DNA of 64,000 bases from Rhodococcus jostii RHA1 (GTDB taxonomy: Bacteria > Actinomycetota > Actinomycetes > Mycobacteriales > Mycobacteriaceae): positions 7,134,501-7,198,500 of the forward strand of contig NC_008268.1 of assembly GCF_000014565.1 (NCBI RefSeq), given 5' to 3'. The notes below the pieces were generated by a model, which was not told the origin of the DNA, ran no database searches, and was given only the letters and a program-made list of their open reading frames with translations. This document shows positions 50,550 to 59,309 of the stretch, piece by piece. A program made the translations under genes and the position numbers. Every line of letters begins with the position of its first letter. The stretch's first letter is position 1.

Positions 50550-51475
50550 CACCGTGCTCGGCCATCACGTCGTCGGGACCGTCGTGTCGGTGGGGGAGAC
50601 CCAGTCGACCGCGTGGGACGTGCGGCCCGGCGACCGGGTCGCGTTGGAGGAATACCTGCCGTGTCTGCGGGAGGCCTGCCCGGCGTGCCGCATGGGGGAC
50701 TACCGCATGTGCCCACACACCGATCTGTTCGCGGGAAAACGGAGAGTGGGCCTTCTCTCGGCGGACGACGGGGCCGGCCTGCACGGAGGCAACGCCGAAT
50801 ACATGCAGCTCAGCGCCAACAGTCTCGTGTATCGCCTACCGGCGGTTCTCGGCGCGGATCTCGCGGCGTGGACGCAGCCCTTCGCCAGCGCACTCGACTG
50901 GACGGTTGACGCCGGCGGAGCCACGGAAGGCTCCACAGTCGTCGTCATCGGCCCCGGCTACCACGGCATCGCCGCGATAGCCGCTCGCAGGATAAGCTCG
51001 GGGAGGCTGTGGTTGTTGTTGATCACCGATACCGCACCGAGTGATTCGGCGATCTCGAGTCGGCCGACCGAGTCCGGCACGCCGATCACGACGATGCGGG
51101 CGGCGCCGACGGCTCGGACTCGGGGGAGAGGCCGTTGCCGCCGCCCCCCGCGTGCTGCGCAAGCGGGGCCGGCTCGTCATCGGCGGACTGGGCTCGACCC
51201 CGGTCTGCGAACTCGATCTCAAATCCCTGGTACGCGGCGCCAACACGATCGTCGGTGTTCGCGGCCGCTCCCCCGATGCGGTCACACGCAGCATCGAACT
51301 CCTCGCCGACGGGCGATCAGGCTTGGAAATCGTGCCCTCCGTCGACGTGGACCTGGACCAGGTCGACAACATGCTGGGACGGATGGCCACCGGGCAGCGG
51401 CCGGTGAGTCCGCACGTCGTCATCCGCCCGCAGCTGCGCCGTCCGACCGATCAGAAACGAGGATCATTGTCATGA
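50550..51475 (+). pseudogene. Zinc-dependent alcohol dehydrogenase with truncated 5' end and an internal inversion
   Basis: The plus strand reads the catalytic domain from LGHHVVGTVVSVGE through the structural-zinc loop (CLREACPACRMGDYRMC) to STVVVIGPGYHGIAAIAAR. Bases about 50985-51117 are inverted: on the minus strand they read RAVGAARIVVIGVPDSVGRLEIAESLGAVSVI, the missing part of the NAD-binding domain. From about 51128 the plus strand resumes with EAVAAAPRVLRKRGRLVIGGLG and runs to a TGA at 51473-51475. About 30 residues after the inverted part and the N terminus are lost. Its stop overlaps the next ATG (ATGA), so it was once coupled to the downstream genes. Confidence 0.85.
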
Positions 51476-51978
51476 GCGAGATGACACCACGCCGACTGTC
51501 CTATATGGCACGAATTATACTGGTGCCCTTAGGTGAATCGGGTCACAGACTCGTCGACCAGATGGCTGCGGCGGGGCTGACCGAGGTGCAGGTAGTCACC
51601 GAGCGCGCGCCGAATGAGGTAGCCGTGCGCGACATCAACGCCGACACCACCACCACGCGCCGTATCGACGAGTTGGCTACCGAATCGGACATGGTCATTC
51701 TCATCGGCTCGGTACTGCCCCAAGTCCCCGTCGGTTTCGCCACCACGATGGCCGAATCAGCCCGCCAGTCGGGCAACCTGCTCGCCGGCGTACTGGTCGA
51801 TCAGCAGGACTGGGACAGCCAGCAAGGCGCCGAAGCGGTGGCAGTACTGAGGATGGAACTCGACATGCTGGTGTCCCTCACCCAGGTCGATCTCGCCACG
51901 GCCTTCGTCGATGTTCTCAAGGGGGGATTCCGCACCGCGGGTGCACACGCGCCAGTTCTCACGACCCCGCGGATCTGA
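51472..51978 (+). CDS. Orphan 168-residue protein between dehydrogenase and reductase genes
   Basis: I do not recognise this family with certainty. The protein begins MSEMTPRRLSYMARIILVPLGESGHRLVDQMAAAG and continues with alternating hydrophobic strands and polar helices (MVILIGSVLPQVPVGFATTM, NLLAGVLVDQQDW), consistent with a Rossmann-like or FtsZ/tubulin-like three-layer fold. There is no signal peptide or membrane span. The ATG overlaps the stop of the broken alcohol dehydrogenase gene (ATGA), and it ends two bases before the VanB-type reductase, so the three formed one operon. Its job was probably in the same oxidative pathway. Confidence 0.75.
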   Translation: MSEMTPRRLSYMARIILVPLGESGHRLVDQMAAAGLTEVQVVTERAPNEVAVRDINADTTTTRRIDELATESDMVILIGSVLPQVPVGFATTMAESARQSGNLLAGVLVDQQDWDSQQGAEAVAVLRMELDMLVSLTQVDLATAFVDVLKGGFRTAGAHAPVLTTPRI

Positions 51979-51980
51979 AA

Positions 51981-52958
51981 ATGACACAACAGACCAACCA
52001 CCTCCTGGTCCGGCAACAACGACTCGAATCCGATGGCGTGTTGTCGCTGACCCTGGAACGACCGGACGGCGCCGCCCTCGGCGAATGGGAGCCCGGAGCA
52101 CACATCGACATCGTGCTGCCCTCCGGGACCGTTCGGCAGTACAGCCTCTGCGGTGACCCCACCGACAAGACCGCCTACCGGATCGCCGTCCTGAGAGAAG
52201 ACGAGGGACGCGGTGGGTCGAAGGAAATCCACGACAGTGTCCGGGTGGGGGATCTCCTGGCGGTGCGTGGCCCCCGCAACCACCTCGCCCTCGAGCCCGC
52301 ACCCCACTACCTCCTGATCGCCGGTGGAATCGGGGTCACTCCCATTCTTTCGATGGCACGGCAACTGTCGCGGGAGAACGCCAGCTGGTCCGCACTCTAC
52401 GGTGGCCGCAGCCGCGCCACGATGGCATTCGTGGAGGAGTTTTGCGGTCTCGGCGAGGTGAACGTCACTCCCTCAGACGAATCCGGAAACCTCGACCTGG
52501 CAGCCGCCCTGGCCAACGTTCCGTCCGGCACCGCCGTGTACTGCTGCGGCCCCGAAGGCCCACTGCAAGAGGTGAAGTCGGTGTGCGGTCCGGTGCTCGG
52601 TGACGAGGTGATTCATTTCGAACGGTTCGGCGCTCCCGTCGTGGGGGCGGACCCTGCCGCGGCAGCCGGAGTCTCGGACAGGCAGTCGCCCAACGAATTC
52701 GACGTCGAACTGCGCCGTACCGGCTGCACGTTGAAGGTGCCCGCCGACCGCACCCTGCTCGAAGTCGTCCTCGAAGCGAACCCGGACATCCTGTACTCCT
52801 GCGAGGACGGCTTCTGCGGGTCCTGCGAAACCCGCGTTCTCGACGGCATTCCCGAACATCACGATTCGATCCTCTCTCAGGCAGATCGTGAGAAGGGCGA
52901 GACGATGATGATCTGCGTCGGACGTTCCCGCACACCCACACTGGTACTCGACGCTTGA
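51981..52958 (+). CDS. VanB/PDR-type oxygenase reductase (FMN, NAD, C-terminal 2Fe-2S)
   Basis: A 325-residue electron-transfer protein passing electrons from NAD(P)H via flavin to a plant-type 2Fe-2S centre and on to an oxygenase. The flavin-binding barrel contains RQYSLCGDP (RxYS) and the GGSKEIH phosphate loop. The NAD domain has IAGGIGVTPILSM and YCCGPEGP. The C-terminal ferredoxin domain carries SCEDGFCGSCETR and a final Cys (MMICVGR). The order is that of vanillate demethylase reductase and phthalate dioxygenase reductase. No Rieske oxygenase or P450 partner is encoded next to it, so it may be stranded or serve a distant oxygenase. Confidence 0.93.
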   Translation: MTQQTNHLLVRQQRLESDGVLSLTLERPDGAALGEWEPGAHIDIVLPSGTVRQYSLCGDPTDKTAYRIAVLREDEGRGGSKEIHDSVRVGDLLAVRGPRNHLALEPAPHYLLIAGGIGVTPILSMARQLSRENASWSALYGGRSRATMAFVEEFCGLGEVNVTPSDESGNLDLAAALANVPSGTAVYCCGPEGPLQEVKSVCGPVLGDEVIHFERFGAPVVGADPAAAAGVSDRQSPNEFDVELRRTGCTLKVPADRTLLEVVLEANPDILYSCEDGFCGSCETRVLDGIPEHHDSILSQADREKGETMMICVGRSRTPTLVLDA

Positions 52959-53348
52959 CGTCGAAGGAACCGCGGCGAGGTGAGGGCCGTGGAGTGTGGC
53001 GGTGGTGTGGGTGACGGTGAGGGCGGTCAGGGGGCGGAGGCGGGCACGATCCGGGCGTTGGTGGGTCCAAGGGGAGGTCCCGGCAGATGGATTCGGCGAG
53101 CGCCCCGTCGGGGCTGTCGGCGAACTCGAAGCCGTCCCCGACACTCTGATCGACTACCTTCGGGGCCCGGGATCGCCCGGCGCTACGTGCTGATCGGCTG
53201 GGACGCCCCCGGGAACTGGTGTGCTCGACAGCTGGGCCGCACCCCCCGAGCGACACAGTCTGCTCACCCCCGCCGGTGCCAACGTGGTCGAGTCGCGGCC
53301 AACAGGGCTGACGGCACAGGTTCCCTCACTTCGTCACCGAACCACACC
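52959..53348. other. Spacer with no recognised gene
   Basis: Long open frames exist on both strands but read as compositional artefacts. Short protein-like stretches (for example VGDGFEFADSPDGALAES on the minus strand near 53100) do not extend into a recognisable domain. Confidence 0.45.
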
Positions 53349-53612
53349 GTGACCACCCCGCACGCCTTCCCCCTGGAGCCCACACCGATCCATGTCCGGC
53401 AAGGTCCTCGATGGCCTGCGCGTCCGTCTCACACTGACCCGTCCGCCGCTGGAAGAGGGGAATGGGGACTGGTCTTACGGTCTTACCCGAGCCTGTTGAT
53501 TCTCACCCACGGCTGGCGGTGGACGTTCTGGCACTGGTCGATGGTGATCGACCCGCTCACCGACCCGACCGTGTTCGGTGGTGACCTCGCCCGCTCGATG
53601 AACGTGGGACAA
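53349..53612 (+). pseudogene. Epoxide hydrolase (alpha/beta hydrolase) remnant
   Basis: GTG 53349 opens TTPHAFPLEPTPIHVRQ. The frame then shifts to VLDGLRVRLTLTRPPLEEGNGDWSYG, the N-terminal cap region of microsomal-type epoxide hydrolases. It resumes in the first frame as LILTHGWRWTFWHWSMVIDPLTDP, the oxyanion-hole HGW segment. The sequence between these parts (about 50 residues) and everything after about 53612, including the catalytic Asp and His, is missing. Multiple frameshifts and deletions make it non-functional. Confidence 0.65.
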
Positions 53613-53696
53613 CAAACTCCGCAGCAGATCAGGGCTGACGTCGGTGAGGCGATCGATCAGGATTTGGTGCAAGTGGATAGTGTGGACATCGGCCAT
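53606..53696 (-). mobile_element. N-terminal fragment of an IS256-type transposase
   Basis: Minus-strand ATG 53696, with AAGGA before it, opens MADVHTIHLHQILIDRLTDV followed by SPDLLRSLLS, like the first 30 residues of IS256/IS1081-family transposases. Similarity stops where the epoxide hydrolase remnant begins. The roughly 20-base inverted repeat CATCGCG...CGCGATG around 53695-53752 may belong to the element. No DDE catalytic region survives. Confidence 0.45.
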
Positions 53697-53938
53697 CGCG
53701 TGGTCCTTCCTCGAGTGACTTTGGTAGGTCTTACGAGGAGCTACGCGATGCTGCCTTCATTGGGTTACGACACGATGGTCAGATCCGACTCCGTTTCCTA
53801 CACCATCTTCATGGAGCAACCAGTGTTGCGAAATGGGACACGAGTCACCTCATCCGTACTTCTACCCTTCTCAGGTGCGCACTCCATGTGCATAGTCGGA
53901 GCCGTTTCATGTCCCATCCCCCCGCTTGAGGAGTAACC

Positions 53939-54223
53939 ATGGCCTTGTTCGCAGTGATCTGGTCGTATACCACCGAAGCCTCGGTCAAAGAGGCCGCGCA
54001 TGCCGAACACCTGATTTTCGTCAAGGATGCCGCTGCCCGAGGCGTGCTGCAGGAGGCCGGCGCCTGGGCCGACGGCGCCGGAGCCCTACTGGTGTTCCAA
54101 GCGGTCAGCGAAGACGCCTTGCGTTCCCTGCTTGCGGAGGATCCTTACGTCAAGCAGGGCGTCGTCGTAGAGCAGCACATTTACCAATGGAATCCAGTCA
54201 TCGGCCCTCTCGTCGGCATCTAA
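53939..54223 (+). CDS. YciI-like / muconolactone-isomerase-fold protein
   Basis: A 94-residue protein of the dimeric alpha/beta barrel type. MALFAVIWSYTTEASVKEAAHAEHLIFVKDAAARGVL and the final DPYVKQGVVVEQHIYQWNPVIG match YciI-related proteins, with a His-Asp type pocket (His near 23, Asp near 30) seen in the family. Such proteins appear in aromatic and halogenated-compound degradation clusters as isomerases or hydrolases of uncertain activity. GAGGAG lies at the right distance from ATG 53939. It is intact although flanked by remnants. Confidence 0.78.
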   Translation: MALFAVIWSYTTEASVKEAAHAEHLIFVKDAAARGVLQEAGAWADGAGALLVFQAVSEDALRSLLAEDPYVKQGVVVEQHIYQWNPVIGPLVGI

Positions 54224-54994
54224 CGACACTGCGGCACGCTCAGTCCCTGGTGGCTCGTGGTTGAAGTATCTTTACGCTCTGCCATGGTAAGAACTTGGTT
54301 GGCGGTGTTGGTTCAGACGAACGGCGCACAGCGGGCGTTCCATCCGTTGATGGCGCGGATCTTGGTGGTCAGGCCCCTTCACGGAGCCGAAGGACCGCGG
54401 TGGATGGCCTGCTGTTCGAATCTTCTGAACCACACTGCCAACCCCGTAGCCGTCTCGCTCAACAAATGACGTCGGGACCGGGGCGACGGTCAGGTCGTGA
54501 GTGGAGCTCGGGTGTGCCGGCGAGATCGCTCGTCTATGCCGTGGAGCCCGATTCGGCCATTCACCGGAATCAGTGTGGAACTCTGTGACCGCTCAATTTA
54601 TTTGTATTGTTGGACAGGTCTATTCGGCGCCGGTCAAAGCCGCCGACTCCAAAATCGGGCGGCGAGATCGACCATCTATGCTGCCCACCTCCTCGATCTC
54701 GCCAGGTTTCGTCGCGGCTCTACTTCGCTCGGCAAAAGAGTGTTGAGTGCAGGTTGTTTGGGGACAAGTGACCGATTGCCCAAGTTACTTTGACTACCGT
54801 CGCTCTACTGCACTGAGCACGGAAAGTCCGACATCGGCCCGCCCGCGGTGAAACTACAGACTACAGAGTAGTCGAGAAGATTTTCGTACTGGCACGCCTG
54901 CCGCGTTGCGCGGACGGGTGATTCGGCAATTCTAGTCCGCGCCGGGTGGTGAACTTCCAACCATTTCTGCGCCTACACAGATCGGGGAACAAAG
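54224..54994 (+). promoter_or_regulatory. Long regulatory spacer before the ketone-degradation operon
   Basis: No convincing gene in 770 bases, and AT content rises toward the right end. Two related 22-base sequences, GGCGAGATCG....TCTATGC at 54519-54540 and 54661-54682, match at 18 of 22 positions. A short palindrome, GACTAC-AGA-GTAGTC, occupies 54859-54873 about 120 bases before the first gene. These are candidate operator sites for a regulator of the operon; none is proven. Confidence 0.45.
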
Positions 54995-56464
54995 ATGTCC
55001 ATAAACGTGGACCACCCAGCGTTGCCGTCAATCGCTGACGGGAGAACGTTGTACGTCGCAGGTCGATGGAGTACCACCACCGACACTTTCGAGCGTGTAG
55101 ATCCCTCCGATCTCCGCCGCGTGACGGGAATCTACACTTCGGCGACTCCCGGCAATGTCGAGAGTGCGTATGCGGCCGCCGGCCGTGCTCAACCAGCGTG
55201 GTCCGAGACGACAGCGATTGAGCGGTCGGACTTTCTTCGTTCTGCCGCTGACCTCTTGGAAAGCCGCGTTCACGACGCTGCCCTGACGATCACCGCGGAC
55301 ATGGGGAAGGCGATCCGCGACGCACGCGCCGAGGTTCTGCGAAGTGTCGCCATTCTCCGCTACTACGCCGGTGAGATCCTGCAGCCCAGTGGAGAGACGT
55401 ACCCCAGTGCTGATCCACACACGATGCTGATGACGGTAGAGGAGCCGCTCGGCGTCGTCTGTGCAATCACACCGTGGAACTTTCCCTTCGCGCTTCCGGC
55501 ATGGAAAATCGCGGCGGCAATAGGTTTCGGGAACGCAGTTGTCTGGAAGCCTGCAGAACCGGCCTGCGGATCCGCAGTGTTTCTGACGCGGATCCTCGCA
55601 GAAGCCGGGTTGCCCGCGGGGGTCCTCAATCTGGTGACGGGCAGCGGTAGAAAGCTTTCGGCGGCACTCACCGGGAACGCGCGACTCGCAGCCTTGACAT
55701 TCACCGGTTCGGGTGCAGTCGGGTCGCGACTACGTCAGGCTGTCGCCGATCGTAATGTCAAGGTCCAGCTCGAGCTGGGTGGCAAGAACCCGTCCATTGT
55801 TCTCGCCGACGCCGATGTCGAGGATGCAGCGCTACAGATCGTGAAGAGCGCGATGCTCCACACGGGACAACGCTGCACAGCGACGAGCCGGGTGTACGTG
55901 GACCGCGCCGTCGCTCCCAGACTACGAGAACTGCTGGTGAAGTACGCTGACGCGCTCGTCGTCGGAGATCCGTACGACGAAGCCACCGACATCGGGCCCC
56001 TTGCCTCGGTGGAGCAACGTGACACGGTGGCCGGATACCTGCGACTCGCCCGCGAAGAGAACGCCGAGTTCCTTACGGGTAGGGAGTTCGATTCCGACAC
56101 TTGCTATATCGCACCAACAGTCCTGGCCGGGGTGTCGGAGACGAGCAGGCTCGTCAGGGAGGAGGTCTTCGGGCCAGTCGTGACCGTGCAGGAGGTCGAT
56201 GGATTCGACGGTGCGCTGAAGGCCGCGAACGACACGGACTACGGCCTGTCCTCTGGAGTGTTCACTAGAGACATCGCGACGGCGATGACCTTCATCCGGC
56301 GCACACAATCGGGGTTGGTGCATGTCAATCGGGAGACGAGCAGTGTCGAGCCACATGTGCCGTTCGGTGGCCTCAAAGGCTCGAGCAGCATGAGCAGAGA
56401 ACAGGGCAAGGCCGCACGTACTTTCTTCACAACCACCAAGACTGCGTATGTCCGCTGGACCTAG
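54995..56464 (+). CDS. NAD(P)-dependent aldehyde dehydrogenase
   Basis: A 489-residue cytosolic enzyme oxidising an aldehyde to an acid. The cofactor and catalytic signatures are complete: ITPWNFPFALPAWKIAAAI, VWKPAE, FTGSGAVGSRL, catalytic Glu in LELGGKNPSIV, catalytic Cys in GQRCTATSRVYV, and EEVFGPV. Its overall sequence resembles the succinate-semialdehyde / 2,5-dioxovalerate dehydrogenase group. It is first in a row of four plus-strand genes with the BVMO and esterase, and could oxidise the omega-hydroxy/oxo acid released by ester hydrolysis after alcohol oxidation. Confidence 0.95.
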   Translation: MSINVDHPALPSIADGRTLYVAGRWSTTTDTFERVDPSDLRRVTGIYTSATPGNVESAYAAAGRAQPAWSETTAIERSDFLRSAADLLESRVHDAALTITADMGKAIRDARAEVLRSVAILRYYAGEILQPSGETYPSADPHTMLMTVEEPLGVVCAITPWNFPFALPAWKIAAAIGFGNAVVWKPAEPACGSAVFLTRILAEAGLPAGVLNLVTGSGRKLSAALTGNARLAALTFTGSGAVGSRLRQAVADRNVKVQLELGGKNPSIVLADADVEDAALQIVKSAMLHTGQRCTATSRVYVDRAVAPRLRELLVKYADALVVGDPYDEATDIGPLASVEQRDTVAGYLRLAREENAEFLTGREFDSDTCYIAPTVLAGVSETSRLVREEVFGPVVTVQEVDGFDGALKAANDTDYGLSSGVFTRDIATAMTFIRRTQSGLVHVNRETSSVEPHVPFGGLKGSSSMSREQGKAARTFFTTTKTAYVRWT

Positions 56465-56569
56465 AAGCTGCACCGGACGAGCTTTCCCGCAATCAGCTCT
56501 TCACTTTCTGCGGCACAGAGCGCAATCGACAAACCCCGAAGTAGCCCTTGGCATCAAGAGGAGGCCAAC

Positions 56570-58186
56570 ATGAGCACTGCCGCACCAGCAGTGACCGAAG
56601 TACTCGACGTTCTCGTTGTAGGAGCCGGATTCGCCGGGCTGTACCAGCTCGAAAATCTTCGGAGTCGAGGCTATTCGGTGAAAGTAGTCGAGGCAGGTGA
56701 GGGTCTGGGCGGAATCTGGCACTGGAACCGCTACCCGGGTGCCCGAGTGGACAGCGAAGGTCCCATCTACCAGTTCACGCGCCCCGACCTATGGGATGAA
56801 TTCGCGTTCTCCGAGCTCTATCCCGGAGGTGACGAACTGCGCCGCTACTTCAAGTACGTCGACGCGAAGCTCGATCTGAGCAAGGACATCTACTACAACA
56901 CCCGAATCATTTCCGCCGAGTTCGACGATACGGCGAACACTTGGACCGTGACCGCAGAGAACGGAAGCAGTTTCGTCTGCAAGTACTTCGTTCTGTGCAC
57001 CGGATTCGCGGCAAAGCCGATCTTCCCGAAGCTCCCGGGAATGGACAGCTTCACAGGGATCAACCACCACACCGGTCTGTGGCCCGAAGGCGGAATCGAA
57101 TTCGCAGGAAAGCGAATCGCCATCATCGGTACCGGCGCCAGCGGTGTGCAGGTCGCTCAGGAGGCGTCGAAGAAGGCCGCACAGCTGACCGTCTTCCAGC
57201 GCACCCCCGTTCAGGCGCTCCCGATGCGACAGCGCCAGCTCACCGACGAGGACAACGCGAAGATCAAGTTCGATCTGGCGGACAGATTCAGTCGTCGTTC
57301 GGCGTCATTCTCCGGCTTCGACTTCGACTTCATACCCAAGTCAGCCCTCGGGGTGAGCGATGAGGAGCGAATCACCACTTATGAGCGACTGTGGGAGTGC
57401 GGTTTCGAGTTCTGGCTCGGAACCTACCAAGACGTCTTCGTCGATGATGACGCAAACGACACGGCCTACGAGTTCTGGCGTGACCGGACGCGTGCCCGGA
57501 TCAAGGACCCGGTCATCGCCGAGAAGCTGGCGCCGACGAAGAAGGCGTACCCCTTCGGCGTGAAGCGTCCCTCGCTGGAGCAGACGTACTACGACATCTT
57601 CAACCAGGACAACGTGCGCGTCGTCGATCTGCACGAGGACCCGATCGAGACGATCACGCCCACCGGGCTGAAGACCACATCGGAACAGCACGAGTTCGAC
57701 ATCATCGTCTATGCAACGGGATTCGACGCCGTCACCGGTGGCCTGACCGCCATGGACATTCGCGGCACCGACGGTACATTGCTCCGGGACAAGTGGTCGA
57801 ATGGTGTGCGGGCAAACCTCGGGGTCGCAACGGCAGGATTCCCCAACCTGCTGTTCCTCTACGGACCACTGAGCCCGTCGGGCTTCTGCAACGGGCCCAG
57901 CTGCGCCGAGATCCAAGGTGACCTCATCGTCAATACCATCGACTACATGCGGGACAACGGATTGAACCGTATCGAGTCCGAGGCGGACGCGGATGCTGCC
58001 TGGTCCGATCACGTCGCCGAGCTGACGGCCGAGGCGCTCTACGACAAAGCCGACTCCTGGTACATGGGTGCCAACGTCCCGGGTAAGCCGCGGCAGTTGC
58101 TGAACTACCCCGGTGGTCTTCCCCTCTACCTGGCCAAGTGGGACGAGACCGTGTGTGCGGGATACAAGGGCTTCACGCTTTCCTGA
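56570..58186 (+). CDS. Baeyer-Villiger monooxygenase (flavin-dependent)
   Basis: A 538-residue NADPH- and FAD-dependent enzyme inserting one oxygen next to a carbonyl, turning ketones into esters or lactones. The FAD Rossmann motif is VVGAGFAGLY near residue 17. The BVMO fingerprint F-x-G-x3-H-[T]-x2-W is present as FTGINHHTGLW near residue 163, followed by the NADPH motif IGTGASGVQVAQE. The usual GGIWHWNRYPGARVDSE and YATGFDAVTGG segments are intact. Length and order match the cyclohexanone/cyclopentadecanone monooxygenase class. An esterase gene follows directly, typical of ketone degradation operons. Confidence 0.96.
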   Translation: MSTAAPAVTEVLDVLVVGAGFAGLYQLENLRSRGYSVKVVEAGEGLGGIWHWNRYPGARVDSEGPIYQFTRPDLWDEFAFSELYPGGDELRRYFKYVDAKLDLSKDIYYNTRIISAEFDDTANTWTVTAENGSSFVCKYFVLCTGFAAKPIFPKLPGMDSFTGINHHTGLWPEGGIEFAGKRIAIIGTGASGVQVAQEASKKAAQLTVFQRTPVQALPMRQRQLTDEDNAKIKFDLADRFSRRSASFSGFDFDFIPKSALGVSDEERITTYERLWECGFEFWLGTYQDVFVDDDANDTAYEFWRDRTRARIKDPVIAEKLAPTKKAYPFGVKRPSLEQTYYDIFNQDNVRVVDLHEDPIETITPTGLKTTSEQHEFDIIVYATGFDAVTGGLTAMDIRGTDGTLLRDKWSNGVRANLGVATAGFPNLLFLYGPLSPSGFCNGPSCAEIQGDLIVNTIDYMRDNGLNRIESEADADAAWSDHVAELTAEALYDKADSWYMGANVPGKPRQLLNYPGGLPLYLAKWDETVCAGYKGFTLS

Positions 58187-58231
58187 GCAGTCAATTTGCC
58201 TCCCTCGAGTGGTGATGAAAGTGAACAACAC

Positions 58232-59137
58232 ATGTCCGTGAGCAAAGAATCCCTGTTCCTCAACGACCTGTACGCTTCGTGGCTTACCCGGTCCGAAGGA
58301 ATGGACCTCGCCAGTCAGCGAGATATGTTCGAAGAGTGGCATCTTCCGACCATCGAACCCATCGACGTCACCTATGAGGAAGTGACAGCCAACGGTGTGC
58401 CGGCAACGTGGGCGAAGCCTTTGGGGGCCGCCGAGGACCGCGTGATCGTCTTCACCCACGGTGGCGGGTTCGTGACAGGTTCACGGTTCTCACACCGCAA
58501 GCTCGCGGCACACCTCGCCAAACTGGCGGGTGTTCACGCCCTGATCGTGGACTATCGGCTCGCGCCGGAGCACAAGCACCCGGCCCAACTCGAAGACTGC
58601 ATGGCCGTCCACAAGTGGCTCCGCACGCAAGGTTACAAGGCGGAGTACACGGCGACTGTCGGCGACTCGGCGGGTGCCAACCTCGCGATCTCGACAGCGT
58701 TCGAACTCGCGAGCTCGGAACTTCCCACTCCTGCTGCCGTCGTCACGCTTTCGCCGTGGCTGGATATGGAGATCAAGGGGTTGACGGTCGAATCGAACGA
58801 CGCGGTCGACGTATTGGCCAAGAGGGCGGTTCTGGAAATGATGCGGGAGATGTTTCTCTCAGAACCCGCAGATGCAACGGACCCGCGGGCGAACCCACTG
58901 CTCAACGACTTCACCGATTTCCCTCCGGTGTACGTATCGGTCGGAGGCTATGAGACGCTGTTGGACGACTCACGTCGCTTGGCCGAATTGATCGAGAAGG
59001 TGAGTGGCGAGGTCGTGCTCGACGTGGTCGATGAGCAACAGCATGTATTTCACTTCAACGCGGGGCGGGCACCCGAGGCGGATCAAGCGTTGAGCCGGAT
59101 TGCCCAATGGCTGCGACTCAAGTTGGGCCTTGCCTGA
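58232..59137 (+). CDS. Alpha/beta-hydrolase esterase, hormone-sensitive lipase family
   Basis: A 301-residue serine hydrolase. The oxyanion motif HGGGFVTGS near residue 77, nucleophile GDSAGANLA near 148 and the late DE..HVFH (His near 280) form the HSL-type catalytic site; the acid is probably the Asp in GGYETLLDD. It should cleave the ester or lactone formed by the upstream Baeyer-Villiger monooxygenase. ATG 58232 was preferred over an upstream codon at 58196 because the latter adds non-homologous residues. It is separated from the BVMO gene by 45 bases. Confidence 0.93.
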   Translation: MSVSKESLFLNDLYASWLTRSEGMDLASQRDMFEEWHLPTIEPIDVTYEEVTANGVPATWAKPLGAAEDRVIVFTHGGGFVTGSRFSHRKLAAHLAKLAGVHALIVDYRLAPEHKHPAQLEDCMAVHKWLRTQGYKAEYTATVGDSAGANLAISTAFELASSELPTPAAVVTLSPWLDMEIKGLTVESNDAVDVLAKRAVLEMMREMFLSEPADATDPRANPLLNDFTDFPPVYVSVGGYETLLDDSRRLAELIEKVSGEVVLDVVDEQQHVFHFNAGRAPEADQALSRIAQWLRLKLGLA

Positions 59138-59309
59138 AGTCCGCCCGCGCCGTGTGCGTATGAACGCGAAGGTTCTCGGCGGCAAGAGGTGAAGGTGTTC
59201 GTCGGCGGCGGTCTACACGGGTCTGGACCGCCGCCGACGAGTTCGTTCGCGTGCCGGTCGGGTACCAGTCGAACGATCGATCCGCAGTGAAGTTAGAGGA
59301 GATACACCC

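Noticed and set aside
52980..53936. 318-residue plus-strand frame
   Set aside because: It runs through pieces of the epoxide hydrolase remnant and non-coding sequence; there is no continuous homologous product.
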